This document shows positions 1 to 11,999 of a stretch of 64,000 nucleotides of DNA, piece by piece. Numbering within the stretch: the first letter of the stretch is position 1; every line of letters begins with the position of its first letter. This DNA is from Aldrovandia affinis (taxonomy: Eukaryota > Chordata > Actinopteri > Notacanthiformes > Halosauridae): the NCBI GenBank assembly GCA_029706075.1, contig JAINUG010000215.1:1232501-1296500 (forward strand), in the 5' to 3' direction. A program made the translations under genes and the position numbers. The notes beneath the pieces were generated by a model. The model did not search any database. It was not told where the DNA came from and saw only the letters and a program-made list of their open reading frames with translations.

Positions 1-3000
1 TTGGGTGCGACTTACACATTGTGCTCTGTGAGTCCCCAACGGGCCTAAATCATCTCGCTCCCTGCTCAAATCAAGCTCACGTTATAGTTACTGGTATGGG
101 CCAAAGGGGTCAAGGAGTGAGTGACTTTTTGGTCTTTGGCCCTTAGAGTTTTGAGAGAGGACGACCGGCCGGTTCAGCGTCTGAACCCAACCGCGACCTT
201 TGGTGTCAACGAGTAGAAGCGTGTTCTTCCTGTGATGTCTTGCCGTTTCCCAGAATCCCTAGGGTCAGGATGGTTTGTCCGCTTTTTTCTCTCTCGCTCT
301 CTAAGGCAAACTTGGGGATTCCCCCAGCATGCTTACTGTAAATTATTTTTGTTCCTGGAAGCTCTTACCCGTTTTTATCAGAATAAGACCCATGACCCTG
401 TTTGAGGTTTTCCTACTAGCATTCTTCCCATTCCAGCAACATAAGAATCTTAGATTCTCGGCACTTTGTGCTGAAGAGTTCGGTAGACAGTGAAGGGAGT
501 TCAAGACCTTGTTTTGGCCACAGTCCTATTTTAAGTAATGTCATTTGGAAGATAACATTTTGTAGTTCTGCTTCAGTGTTCAGCAGGTTTAGTAATAGAA
601 TGTTTTTATTAAAAAAACACTGTTACACTGTAAAATGCTGTTCTCAAAGTACTCAACGGCTTTGTAATGTGTGTAAATGAACCACTGGAGAACAGCTAAC
701 ACCACGAAGAGTGCTCTAATGGCAAAGCGGATAAAAACCTCTTACGGAGTGCTGGGAATACTGCAAGTAGCCAACAGAAAACAAATCTGGTGAAGCATCG
801 CACTTCATCCAAATAACTCATCAGACTGTATGTCATGCATACGAAATGCCAGCAACATGTTTGTTTTCTGTCGGCTACTTGTGGTAGTTTCTCTATTTAA
901 GCAGGCATTGTTTAAATGCAAGGTTTTGCTCTCCTTCTCTCTTTTTTAAATTACGCACTTTAAATGAAATGCTGAAGCCAATGTCGGAGGGCCACAGACC
1001 ACACCACAAGCAAATTTAAGTGTTTGGGGGGGAAGGAAAGAATGATGAATTCATGCAATGCATGTACATATTCCAGCTGTGAGATGCGGGTGTCACTTCA
1101 ATGTTGTGGAAGCATCTGGAAAGACTTCTGGAAAACGGAGTATTGATGTAACGCTTCAGCACGTCTGTCCAATTCCCTGGATTTATTGGGCCTCGGCCTA
1201 CAGTCATTCTCTGTGCCTTTCTGACAAATTTAAAAAAGTTGAGGAAAGTTTGGAAAACACAGCACGGACATTTATCTTGTCAGAGCAGAAAGGACAGCGT
1301 AGTCAGTTGTGTGGGGCGGGTGACAGACGTGCAGGATTGACAGTCCCAGATCAGGTTGATCCTGCGTTCTTGCTGCCGTAAGGGCTTTGAGTTCCCCAGA
1401 GCCAGACCTTATCCAGCACTTTCTCCAGTGCTGTGCTCAGGGTGCAGTGGTCTGGACCGGGCCACCAGCGCACACTGTGCACAAACGCGGACACACATTT
1501 GACCAGTTACCGCCAGTACACACTGTGCGCAAACATGGACACATTTTGCCAGTCTCAGTGTCTCTGGCTGCGGTGTGTTTAAGAAGAACACCGTGTTGCC
1601 GTGAGTCCCCGTGTTTGTTGTATCGACTTCTTGCGGTCTCCCCTGTTTGCCCTGCCGAACCCCGCTCCTCCCCGTGCCGCTGTAAAGAGGGCGTCTACTC
1701 CAAATTTGAGCAGCTCAACACTGTTGAAACGCCCCCTGATCAACACAACATGACAGCCCTACGTTTAGTCTGGTTCTGCTCCATTAATGTCCTTTGACCT
1801 TAACTCTGCGCAGCGAATTTAAAGCAAGTTTGACTTTTTGTTACTTTTTTGTTGTTCTTGCTCAGTTTTAATTCATTTTAATGATGAATGTCAGATTTGG
1901 GTCAGTGACATTTCAATGACAGCTGTGCTGAAACACATGATAGCCTTCACCGTTTCCCCCAGCTCTAGTAGCCCAACACTACAGGGAGGGGAATCATCCA
2001 TTATGTAGCTTTTTCTGTACCTTTTTATTTAAAAGTCTAAAATTTTGCCTATTTAAGGGCTATTTTGTGTTCTTCAATGTTTTTCATGATTTTCGGCAAC
2101 TGTTGAACCATTGTGAAATGAAAGCGTTTTCTGGAAGCTCATCAAACTCATTGTAGGAAGTTTTCTTTTCTGTGAATTTAGTAAAACACATAAAGAAGAC
2201 AAAAATGAGTTTGGCTCACACTTTCACTTGGCTCCAGTTTCCTGAACGGGGGAAGTGGAAGGTGAATGGCTCCGATGTTGTTTTCACTGATTACTGTTCA
2301 CTTCAGGCCGCCCCGCAGCTGTGCTCTGGGGTGCCTCATGCTGTTCATGTTTGTTCTAAATTGAGTGTGGGGTCGATTTGGTAGGCGTTTAAACACTGAA
2401 GCATCCCAGAGGGGTATCCAGACCTAATCCACCAGTGACCCCCACTGCTGCAGAGCCGTGCAGAGAGGAGACACCCCTGAAGGAAGGATCTCTCTTTTAC
2501 TTTCTCTTTCAGTATTACTTTGCATTCTCTCTCCCTCTCTCCTTCCCATTCTTCCCCTTTCCCTCTCTCTCTCCTGCTTTCCCCTCTTTTTATCTATCCC
2601 ACCCCTGCCCACTCTTTGCTCTCTCCTCTCTCTCATCTCTCTCCCTCCCTCTCACTCTCTCCCCCCCTCCTTCTCTCCTTCCCTCTCCCTTCCTCTCTCT
2701 CACCCTCCCTTCCTCTCTGTCCACCTCCCTCTCTCTGTGAGATGGGGGGCAGTCACATATTAATGGGATTCCCTGCCAGGGGGGGATGTTCTGCCCCATA
2801 TGAGGCAGGGGTCTGCTCCTGTTTTCCGTAGCGATGTGCGCCGCAAGCCTCCACACAATGGCGGCTCTGCTTAGCATGCAGGGCCGGATCCCGAGGGGGG
2901 GTGGACTTCCCACCGCCCCCCAACAATGGCCGGGGCAAACACAGCGTCCCACACGCGGACCAGGCACTGAGGAGCTTTTCTTCCCCCGCTCTCTGACCGT

Positions 3001-3500
3001 ATGTGAGCAGAATTGCTGGAGATGTTTCCTCACCAGAAGGCCCAGCCCTTCCGTTTCCACAGTGAACTCAAGAGCACTCCATTATCTTTGTGTCGGCTCA
3101 CCTGTCTTTATTTCACTAGCCGTTCTTCCCCGTGTTAACATGCGTTTCTTCATTTAATTCATGAATATCCAGCCGGTGAACGTAAAGACCAGGGAAGAAA
3201 ATACATTTCGGCACCTGCGCCTGTCCGTCAGAGAGACACTGGGACAAGTGCTGGAGGTCCAAGTCCCTGTTGGCTTATAAAGGAGGGCTTGGCAGTGTGC
3301 AAAACGAGCCGTCTTGCAACAGAGTGGGCTTTTGAAAGGCCCCGCTGGCGATGACATGGAGGAGAGGAATCATCGGGCCATTCCGCACTCCCCTGATTGT
3401 TTTCAGGCCTCCCCAATTCTCACAGAGCTGCACAGGCCAGGTGCCGTTCACCTCTCCCCAGCCTGTGTGTAATCCAGTGGCGCTCATGGATTTCACGCAG
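1..3500. other. No gene recognised; unique-looking intergenic or 5' intronic DNA
   Basis: I see no splice-bounded coding segment similar to a known protein. The short open frames here lack conserved motifs and overlap on both strands. The stretch could be upstream intergenic DNA or a first intron of eif4g3, whose most 5' exons were not found. A pyrimidine-rich tract is annotated separately. Confidence 0.5.
2515..2745. repeat. Pyrimidine-rich (CT/CCCT) tract
   Basis: About 230 bases are almost entirely C and T on the + strand, made of interrupted CTCTCC and CCCTCTCT words. All three + frames stay open as Ser/Leu/Pro-rich strings, which is a composition artefact. Such homopurine-homopyrimidine tracts can form triplex DNA. 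No function is evident. Confidence 0.85.
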
Positions 3501-3501
3501 T

Positions 3502-3890
3502 TTACGCCGCTGGTGCTGATTGCCCAGTGACAGTGAACCCCAGCAAGCGCTGTGATTGGATAGTCTGAGCGAATTGGAATTGCTCATCACAGGTGATATT
3601 CGGTGCTTCTTCTACTCTCTTTTTCACAAGCTGGGTGATCTCGTTCAGGGCTGGCAAGCTGTCAGGTAAAGGCGGTAGTTTTGCCCTCCTAATAATCATG
3701 GTAATAAATCCGGAGGAACCGGAGGTTCGGTTATAAAATACAAGGCTACCTCTAATCTTTTCTGCCTTTCCTCTGTCGTTCTCTGCTTGTTGACGCGCCG
3801 TAAATGCTCTGTCGTCGTGCCCCTTTGAAACGTTCGCGTTGGGAGGTCTGTTGAGCTGTGGGCTGTGCTATCCGACTCTGAGTGAGACAT
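3502..3890 (-). pseudogene. Coding-like minus-strand segment, unrecognised, with one frame break
   Basis: Two minus-strand open frames abut with a four-base stop/start overlap near 3696-3699. The upstream frame (64 residues) begins MSHSESDSTAHSS and is hydrophilic and Arg/Glu rich. The downstream frame (65 residues) contains LPALNEITQLVKKRVEEAP, which resembles an amphipathic helix. Together they read like one protein of about 130 residues interrupted by a frameshift. I do not recognise a family. It could be a decayed retrocopy or transposon fragment, or chance. No poly-A tail or terminal repeat was seen next to it. Confidence 0.25.
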
Positions 3891-3956
3891 TTAAGTTGCA
3901 CATCTGGAAGCCAGTTGTTTCTCTTCTTTGTGTGGGTTGACTAGCCTTGATCCTGT

Positions 3957-4260
3957 CGATTCTCTTCCTGGTCTGATTTGTGCGGAGCCAGTAGGCTCTC
4001 TTTTTGACGCAGCGTGAATTGCATTAATTGCATCAATTCACAACATGTGTTATGTTATGAAACGACCCAGTGAGGTCACTTCCTGGTTCAGGTTGAATGG
4101 ATCCAGTGGGTTCTCTTATTGGGCTGGTTTGAATGGATCCAATGGGTGCGGTTTAATGGATCAATTAGGCTCTCTTTCTGGATTAGGGTTGATTAGATCC
4201 CGTAGGTTTGCTTGGTGCGGTTTTAATGGATCCAGATTCTCAAGAGAGCGGAGCTCCAAA
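3957..4260. repeat. Degenerate minisatellite around a TGGATCCAGTGGG-like word
   Basis: Units of roughly 35-45 bases repeat the words AATGGATCCA, GTGGGTTCTCT and GGTTTGAATGG with substitutions. Copies are diverged, so the boundaries are approximate. Confidence 0.5.
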
Positions 4261-5879
4261 TGTTTGCTCTTTTCTGGGTTCAATTTGAAAGGAGCCTGTT
4301 GATGAAGGAGCCTATGTCTGATTGTTAGGGTCAGGGGGTCAGTTGGAACGTGGGAGCCCTGCCACCGTGGTCCCACATTGCTGGAGTCTCTGGACTTCCT
4401 CTCTGGAGACCAGGCTCTCAACTCAAGGCCTTCCATTACAGGGCCCATGGTACTGCACTGAGAATGGTGATATGAGCTTCACTAAGCCTGCGAGGGGCCT
4501 TTTGGCTGTAGAATGAAAGCAGGGGCATGGGGTGATTATAATAATAAGAGTACAATTTTAATAATTTGATAAATAATATTAAACAATAGTAAGATAAGTT
4601 GTGCCTGCTGGTGTGCTCTGGTGTAATTTCTCGAGCATGGAGAGCGTGTCGGCTTATCCAACTGTAGTGTCCAAGCCCATCTCATGTTCCACAGCACTGT
4701 GCTGCACCAATTCTCCCGATCATGGCCGAAAGGGACCTACTCGTACAGAATTCAATTTAAAGCCTCAATGAACATGCACATGTATCCGAATGTGCATTAA
4801 GCCTTGCCATTCAAAAAGTCGACATGGAACAGACGGATGCATTCTGTTTCACAGCCAACCACTAAGGAGTGGCGGGAGTGGCCTGGTGCCATAACTCCGC
4901 ACAGTTTTGGGGCGCGGACACCAAGTGCCAACAGTCTCAATAGGTTTAGAAGTTGTCCCACTTTCTCATTGTCCGTCTCTGACCCTGAGGTGGAATGCAC
5001 TGTCACCCTGGTGGCGCGGCCTTCTCGTGTTACAGCGGGCCATCGATCGTCAAAGGTTAAAGGTCACGTAGACATCCTCGCTAACCAGCTGTGCGGCAGG
5101 CCCTGAAAGTATGTTGGTGATGACCGTGCTGCAAAGCGAGATAGTATATGTGCGAAGGTTGCACAGTCAAATGCAAATGCATCGGGCATGGAGCCCACTC
5201 AGTCAGCGCACAGTACCTGTTTCTCATCATGTGAAGGACGAGCCGTTAACGAGAAGCGCTCCGTCCTGCAGAGGGTTAGGGCTAGTCATCTCAGTTTTTG
5301 CCAGGCGTTTTTAAGGCTGGCCGTATGAGGTGGTGGTGAGCCAGGCATTTTTAGTAGGGGTGCACCGATATATAGGTGTACTGTCGGTATCGGCCGATAT
5401 TTGCCTTGTTGACTGCAATCGGCTTATTGGCCAATAAAATTAAATTGAACGATTGCAGTGACCGATAATTATCCATCAGTTTGTGTTGCATCAATCTGGT
5501 CTAAATGTTCAAACTTGAATGGAATGGCAGTATCTTTTATTTACAGTCTAAACTCACTGAAATCAATCCTAATTTACTCCTCTGACGATGCTGCGATTGA
5601 CTAGCTATCACGAGCACTCTGGCACTTCATGCAGTCTTGCACAAGATGCACGCTGGAGCTGGGCGATATGGCCAAAAAGAATTAGCATTATATGTTGACC
5701 AAATGCTTCGATAACGATATTGAAACGATAATTTGTATGAGGAAAAAAGCTGAGTATATACTGATATTGAAACGCAACTTTATTTAGTATCAATACTTGT
5801 ATGTGTGTACGTATTCAAGGATAATTTCAAGTATAAAGTTTGCACTTTGCGTAAACAAATACAAAAATGTATATACATA

Positions 5880-6681
5880 CAGTAGGCTCCTTGCTTATTC
5901 ACACCTTTGATAAAATTGAACAAATGAGATTGTATAAAATAAACTATATACATAATGAGGTATATTTTATGTTAAAAAAATTCTGAAAATTCCAAAGCTA
6001 CATTATTAATACAATTGTTCAGAAAAACATATTTCGTTTTTTCCAGAAAACATCTGGATCACAATTATTCATACCCCTAACTATTCTTTTAAATTTAATC
6101 CCAACAAAAACAAATCTTCATATTTGAAGTTCATTGGAAAGTTATGGAACTATACAGTAGCCTAGAATGGTTTCCTCTTTCCCTTGGGTATAAAAAGGAG
6201 TGAACACACGTTTGAAATACTGTGCCATCATCATAGTGAAAGGCAAAGAACACCCTGAAAGCATCAGACAAAAGGTTATTGACCTTTACAGATCAGGAGA
6301 TGGCTACAAAAAATGAAAAAGTTAAAAGATACCACTTTCCACTGTTGTCAATTATTAGGAAGTTTAAGGGTCACTGGAACAGTAGCTAACCTGCCAGGTA
6401 GAGGACGCAAGTCTATCTTGCCCCCACGTGTAGTGAGACGGATGGTTTGAGAGGCAAAAAGAAGTCCAAGGGGCACAGTTCAAGATCTTCAAAACAACCT
6501 GGCATCTTGGGGTTACAAGGTGTCTACAGCTACCATTTGACGACACCTACATGACAATGGCCTTATGGCAGAGTTGCAAGAAGGAAGCCTCGTTTGAAGA
6601 CAATTCACCGAAAAAGGCATCTTGAATTTGATTTATTTTGTTCATCTTTATCAAGGGTATGAATAAAAACAGAGCCTACTG
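5880..6681 (+). mobile_element. Internally deleted Tc1-like transposon with inverted repeats and TA target site
   Basis: The ends are inverted: CAGTAGGCTCCTTGCTTATT on the left against a right end that reads AATAAAAACAGAGCCTACTG. Both are flanked by TA (5878-5879 and 6682-6683), the Tc1/mariner target duplication. Between about 6220 and 6590 there are remnants of the paired-like DNA-binding part of a Tc1 transposase, including words translating as IIRKFKGTGTVANLPGRGRK. It is broken by in-frame stops, and the DDE catalytic half is missing. At 802 bp it is about half the usual Tc1 length. Confidence 0.85.
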
Positions 6682-7053
6682 TATATGGCTGCCTTTTCGC
6701 GTCTGCATATGATTTTTTGCTTGCCTTTGCCTCTCTTTTTTCGCCATGGATTCTTCATATTCATTTTTGTGATAACTTCTCAAATGATGGAACAGATTAC
6801 ACGTATTCCAGTCTGCCTCCAGGACCGCTTTGTTACAGTGCTTGCAGAACATGCCTCCTTTCTGCTCTTTGTCAGCTTGTTTGTAACAAACGTAACCTCA
6901 CGCAACTGACGTGCAGCCTTTCTTAGGGACTAAATCCTGTTCGTTTCAAAGCTGGCTGTGATTGGCTGTGTTGTGTGTTGGTTGGAAAAAGAGCAAAAAC
7001 CCAAAATTTGGTTATCGCCATGCTGTTTTTGTTGACACTGTCAAACTTAGAAA

Positions 7054-7161
7054 ATGTCGGCTGTGTGGGCGCATTACAAGGTGTTGGAGAAAGACAACCG
7101 ATTTGCTATTTGTAACAAATGCTCCAGTGAGATTTCAAGAGGAGGCAAGGAAGGATTTTAA
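7054..7161 (+). pseudogene. hAT transposase N-terminal fragment (BED zinc finger), truncated
   Basis: The 35-codon frame reads MSAVWAHYKVLEKDNRFAIC and continues through CNKCSSEISRGG before a stop. The aromatic residues and the C-x2-C pair fit the first half of a BED finger. The histidine half and the rest of the transposase are absent. A second, further decayed copy starts at 8069, where a deletion after the KVSEKD stretch destroys the frame. Confidence 0.65.
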
Positions 7162-7635
7162 TACATCAAATCTGTTCAGCTATTTACAAGTAAGACATGT
7201 AGCACAGTACATGTGAAAGTATGAGTATGTGAAAGAATGTTACAATAGAAGCTGTTCCATACATTTGTATGGTTGAATTTGTGCTCATTGAAAAGTACAA
7301 TGAAGGGCAGAATTGTAAAAAAAAATTCAGGGCACAAATAGGACAATAAATAACACATTATCGGTATTGGGCGATTGTGTTATTTGAATTATCATTATCG
7401 GTCCAGAATTTTCATATCGGGGCATCCCTAGCGTAAACCAAAGTAACTGACCCAGACCACTTTAACAGGGGTGGCACAGAACCGTATGGCGGGGGACATT
7501 CAAAATGTAATTAATTTGAAAAGATGTGATTGACAACCTAATAACCTATCAAGAGCCAGATTAAGTAGATGAAGTAGAGCCAACCAAATTTCTGTGGGGG
7601 CAGGTGCCCCCCAGGCCCCTCCCTGGACACACCCC

Positions 7636-8768
7636 TGACGTGCAGCCTTTATTAGGGACTAAACTTGGTTCGTCTTCAATCTTGTTGTCACGTTTTGTCT
7701 AGTTAGTGGGTTTACTGACTGAACAAATTCACTCCATGCGTCGCTAGCTCCAAGTTTGGCACTTTGATGACGCTTCCCTCTGGCTTCACTACAGTGAAGT
7801 TGCACTTCATATCAAGGCTGGCTGTGATTTGTTGGGTTTCTGCTTTGTGTCTTGATGATGGAAAAAATGGCAAAACGAATGCAGGAATTATTCTCCTCCG
7901 CGCAACGATGTTCTAGCCTAACCGCAATCATCGACATTTGTACATTTTGATCATTTTGCCGCAGTTGATAATTCTAATTACAATAACGTGTAAAATGTGG
8001 TTATCGCCTAGTTCTAATGCATGCTTGCTTTCAGACATGCTGTTTTTGTTGACACTCAAGTGAAGAAAATGTCGGCTGTGTGGGCGCATTACAAGGTGTC
8101 GGAGAAAGACTATTATTTATTTGTAACAAATGCTCCAATGAGATTTCAAGAGGAGGCAACTCAAGCAAGGATTTTAATACATTAAGGGCCCTAATTTTGA
8201 ATCAGGACTGTGTCGGTAACACAGACGCAAAGTGAGGACGGTGGCGTTTTAGGGCGTGTCTAACACAATTTTGGTAATTTCGTGACTTAGGACGATAGCG
8301 CACCTCTGGCACAGTTGTAAAAGAGGTTGGATTAGCTTCAAAAAAATACATGTGGGTGTGGTGGGGGTTTGGTTTCATAATGGCCAATCAGAACACCTAT
8401 TTTCTATCCCTTTAAATACCAATGCACTAATGCTATAGCAAATTGGCCCAACTCGGCGGAGACGGGACATATTCTGTTTGCAACAGACGAAACTGGCAAT
8501 TCGCTAGCGCTAGGTCATAACGCCGCTTAGCGAAGGCACGAAAATAGGGCCCGAAATCTCATCAGCCATTTACAAGTAAGACATGTAGCACAGTACGAGT
8601 ATGTGAGAGAATGTTACAATAAAAGCTGTTCTATTCATTTGTATGATTGATGTTTTTTTTTTTTACCAGGGCACAAATAGGACAATATATAACAAAGTAT
8701 CGGTATAGGGCGATTGTGTTTTGAATTATCGGTATCGGTCCAGAATTTTCATATCGGTGCATCCCTAG
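7636..8768 (+). mobile_element. Decayed hAT transposon copy 2 (partial duplicate of copy 1)
   Basis: From GACGTGCAGCCTTTATTAGG onward this repeats the internal part of copy 1 starting near 6909. It includes the BED-finger start at 8069 and ends with ATATCGGTGCATCCCTAG at 8751-8768, the same right terminus as copy 1. It carries extra sequence (about 8185-8545) absent from copy 1. No intact frame remains. Confidence 0.65.
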
Positions 8769-8808
8769 TTTTTGAGGCTGGCCGAATGAGGTGGTGGTGA
8801 GCCAGGCA

Positions 8809-10296
8809 GGGCCGGTGGTGTGGGAACTCCTGAACAGCGCTGTGTCATTGGCACATTGCCTGGTTCCTGTTCTAAAAAACGGGTGACACCCCCACCCTAC
8901 TCGCGTGCCGGTCCCATGCTGTCCCGCGAGGATGATGCGATGCTCTTCTGATCGTTCCCGTGGATCCATCATTCAGTAAACCCCACCACCCATAGACCTT
9001 GATACTCTCTCTTCCTTTTTTGATGTCATTATCCTACCAAAATAGTGGTTCCCTCTTTTTTTTTAAAGTAGTTTTTAGACTTGCGTACACAGCTAATGTG
9101 CAGACAGAAGCAAGGAGGCGGAAGAGGGTCCTTTGATACTCTGTCACTGCTGATCACAGAGCCAGCCTGACACCGAGACGTGGCCCACGCTCAATCAGCA
9201 GATTATGTCAATCAGCTGAGAGTCTTAAGAGGTGGCAGTTGTGAAAGAGATTTTCATTATTTGAGTCTTGAGTTGTCCACGAGCAGTTACGGTTTTTCCT
9301 TTGTTCCTGAATGTAGCGATCGAGTAGACTGCTCGCTGGAGTTTCAGCGGCCCAATTCTGAAATGCATTCCTGGGGAATGGATTGGGATTTGGGGGGCGG
9401 GTGTCCTGGTCTGAACCCTGACAGAGCCCGTGCTCATTAAACACTCAGCACACACAGCTGTCTCTGCCACTGCCCTGCCGTTATTCCGTTTGGGTTTTGT
9501 ACAATGAGGCACATTTCAGCAGGTCCTCTTGTGGACCGCAGGCACGGCGTCAGGCTGATTCTGAGTTCTGTGTCTCAGGACAGGAGGAAAGAGGGAGGAG
9601 AAGCGAAGGAAAGAGGGAGGAGGAAATGCAAACCTGCCGCTTCTCTGAAACCCGGGCACTGCGATGCTCGCTGACACCTCTAGCTCTCGGAACAGGTTTC
9701 TCCTTTAGCCTACCTCCAGAAATATCTCCCAACATTTCCAGAATGATTATAATAGTATAATTTTTTTGCATAGTTTTCAGTGTCCAAATATCCACTTGAT
9801 TAGAAAGAACTGAGCTATTCAAGTTTCTAAAGAAATGCTAGATTATATGAAGAATGCTAATGATTTTTTTCATTTTAATAAATTCTTCCCAAAGTCTGAC
9901 TAAAAATGGAATTCAGGGGGGGAGGAAATGTGCACCCTGTTGTTGACTTGAAGAGGGCACTGTGTTTTCCTTAATACGTCCTTTTTTCAGAATCCCCAGA
10001 ATCCAGCCGCCTCTGGAGGATCGGATCTTTCCTACACAGCCTGGAGTCGCGGCTGTATACAGTGTGAGTGTGGACGCCCTGATCGCCCGAGCCCTACACA
10101 CACCCTGCTCGACTGCTGTCCAAACCCCCACACCTTCCCATCATCCACACACGTCTGCTCCTCCATCTAAATTAGGGATGTGCTTTGGGCTCAAATTTGC
10201 ATATTGGTTATTGGCGCCAATTCTTAGCAGTTAACCATTAAAACTGTTTGACCATTATATTTGGTCAACGTGAATTCAAGGAATTTAATTGAAGTC
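8809..10296. other. No gene recognised
   Basis: Unique-looking DNA. A possible splice acceptor precedes 9991, but the segment behind it does not match the eIF4G3 N-terminus convincingly and was rejected. Confidence 0.5.
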
Positions 10297-10304
10297 AATT
10301 AAAG

Positions 10305-10795
10305 CAGCGGTCCCCAACCTTTTTTGCACCATGGACCAGTTTCATGCAAGACAATTTTTCCACGGACCGGAGGGGGGAGAATCACGCGCATAACAAAACA
10401 CAATAAAGTGCATATTATATCATTGAATTATTAATTTAATTATTACATTTATAATGTAAATGTGACTCAACTCACCATAATGCAGAATCGGTGGGAGCAC
10501 TGAGCTTGTTTCCCTGCAACGAGACGGCCTTTTCAAAGAAGCTCTCCAGCAATGTTTGTTTTTTACTCATTTTTGCTAGGGTTAGCTTGTGGGCTTAATT
10601 CATCGGTGCATGGAAAAAAACTGTGACTGAGACAAGTGTGGAAAAGAGGCACAGACGGAAGTGGTCATTTTTCCAAATATAACACCCTGCAGACTGCGAT
10701 AGTCAATAAAATGGAAATAAAATAAACATTTAAACGTTTTTATTCTTTCTGTGCGGCCCGGTACTGGTCCGCGGCCCGGTAATTGGGGACCCCTG
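10305..10795. mobile_element. Non-autonomous hAT element (MITE), 491 bp, with perfect 8-bp target duplication
   Basis: The termini are CAGCGGTCCCCAACC on the left and AATTGGGGACCCCTG on the right, which are inverted repeats. The flanks are identical 8-mers, AATTAAAG at 10297-10304 and again at 10796-10803. An 8-bp duplication with CAG...CTG ends is diagnostic of the hAT superfamily. There is no transposase reading frame. The perfect target duplication suggests a fairly recent insertion or good preservation. Confidence 0.93.
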
Positions 10796-10998
10796 AATTA
10801 AAGGGCTAAGGAATAATGTAACAGTGCTTTATAGCATACGATCCGATTGTTGCATTGTAAGCTAACGGACTGTTAGCTTTGCTATATCCAATAAAACGGT
10901 CATAATCATGCATAATTGAAAGAAATGTATTCCTTATTTACACCAGACAATTTAATTGTATTTTAATAGTAACATTTACATTTTCAGAACATCAATAG

Positions 10999-11983
10999 CC
11001 ACTTTCCCACATGCACCTTAGCCCGTAAATGTTTTGTTAATTTTCTGTGTTGGCTTCATGTGAGAACAGGAGTCAGAGTTGCTTTTCCGTGTAAGACGCT
11101 CTGGAATTTACCTGCTCAGGACTTGGTAAGATTTACGGAAATCTTCCGCCACGGCTCTAGTGGGAACAAAAGCAGAAACATTCCTGGATAAAGCATGCAA
11201 ACGGTTACGACGTTCTTACGTATGACGGTTTTACGTTGCCAGGTGCATTCATAGTATAATATTATATATAACAATATAATATAATAAGTTATGTTAACAC
11301 ACTAGCTAGCTAGCTAGTTAAATGATCAAACCATACATTCAAACTATTATTTTAACTATTTACATCGCGAGTTAGCGAACTAGCATTTCACATCCAGCTA
11401 GCTACTGTCGCTAGTTTATGGAGGCTATTTTCCTAACATTTAACATCCATCTATCTGATAGCAATTAATTGCGATATAAAAATCTGATTACATTAGGCAA
11501 ATGGATAGCTATGTGGCATAGGAGCATTGTATTAACTAATCACATCGCCAAAAGTGAACATTAGCTAGCTAGCCGATTGATAGCTGGCTAGTAATGTTGC
11601 CAGTAGTTTTGTCTTCTATGTGCATAGTTAAGAAATGTGTAACCTTCTTTCAAGAGTCGACTCTTGAAAGGTCATAAGATGTGTTAAATATATGGCCAGG
11701 GGGTTCAGTGTCCTCAGCATCAAAATCCACAGACTTCCTACGCGAACAAGGTATAATGAGACAGAAGGCCCAGGTCATTAGCAAACTGAAAAGTCTGTGT
11801 AAAACAAGTCTTCAATTGAATACATCCTGAATTGACTAATCTATCCTGAACAATCATGTCATGTGGGAACAGACTCTACACTGCATTTTTCCGTATAGGA
11901 GACCTATATGGGAACGATGAAAAACGCTACCTTTGTGGATAATTGAAGCCGGCAATGTTGCGGATTCCATGTGGGAAAGGGGC
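10999..11983. mobile_element. Candidate DNA transposon bounded by inverted TTTCCCACATG ends
   Basis: AGCCACTTTCCCACATGCA near 11000 is inverted against TCCATGTGGGAAAGGGGCTA near 11967-11986. The interior is AT-rich, non-coding, and has runs of the CTAGCTAG word around 11300-11330. No transposase remains and the target duplication is unclear, so the superfamily is unassigned. Confidence 0.5.
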
Positions 11984-11999
11984 TAATGATGAACGGGTT

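Larger units (their letters stand above)
5355..7431 (+). mobile_element. Decayed hAT transposon copy 1 (BED-finger remnant), with Tc1 insertion
   Basis: The left end reads TAGGGGTGCACCGATAT and the right end reads ATATCGGGGCATCCCTA, an inverted pair typical of fish hAT elements. Inside, at 7054-7161, a 35-codon reading frame begins MSAVWAHYKVLEKDNRF and has CNKC and SRGG motifs, as in the BED zinc finger at the N-terminus of hAT transposases. It then stops. No catalytic domain was found, so the copy is dead. A Tc1-like element at 5880-6681 is nested within it. Confidence 0.7.

Noticed and set aside
9991..10065. Possible eif4g3 exon after TTTTTTCAG, frame containing RIQPPLEDRIFPTQPGVAAVY
   Set aside because: It vaguely resembles FFQRPQIQPP...PGAQTPTAVY of eIF4GII, but the genuine exon with that content is at 25273, and no good donor in phase follows.
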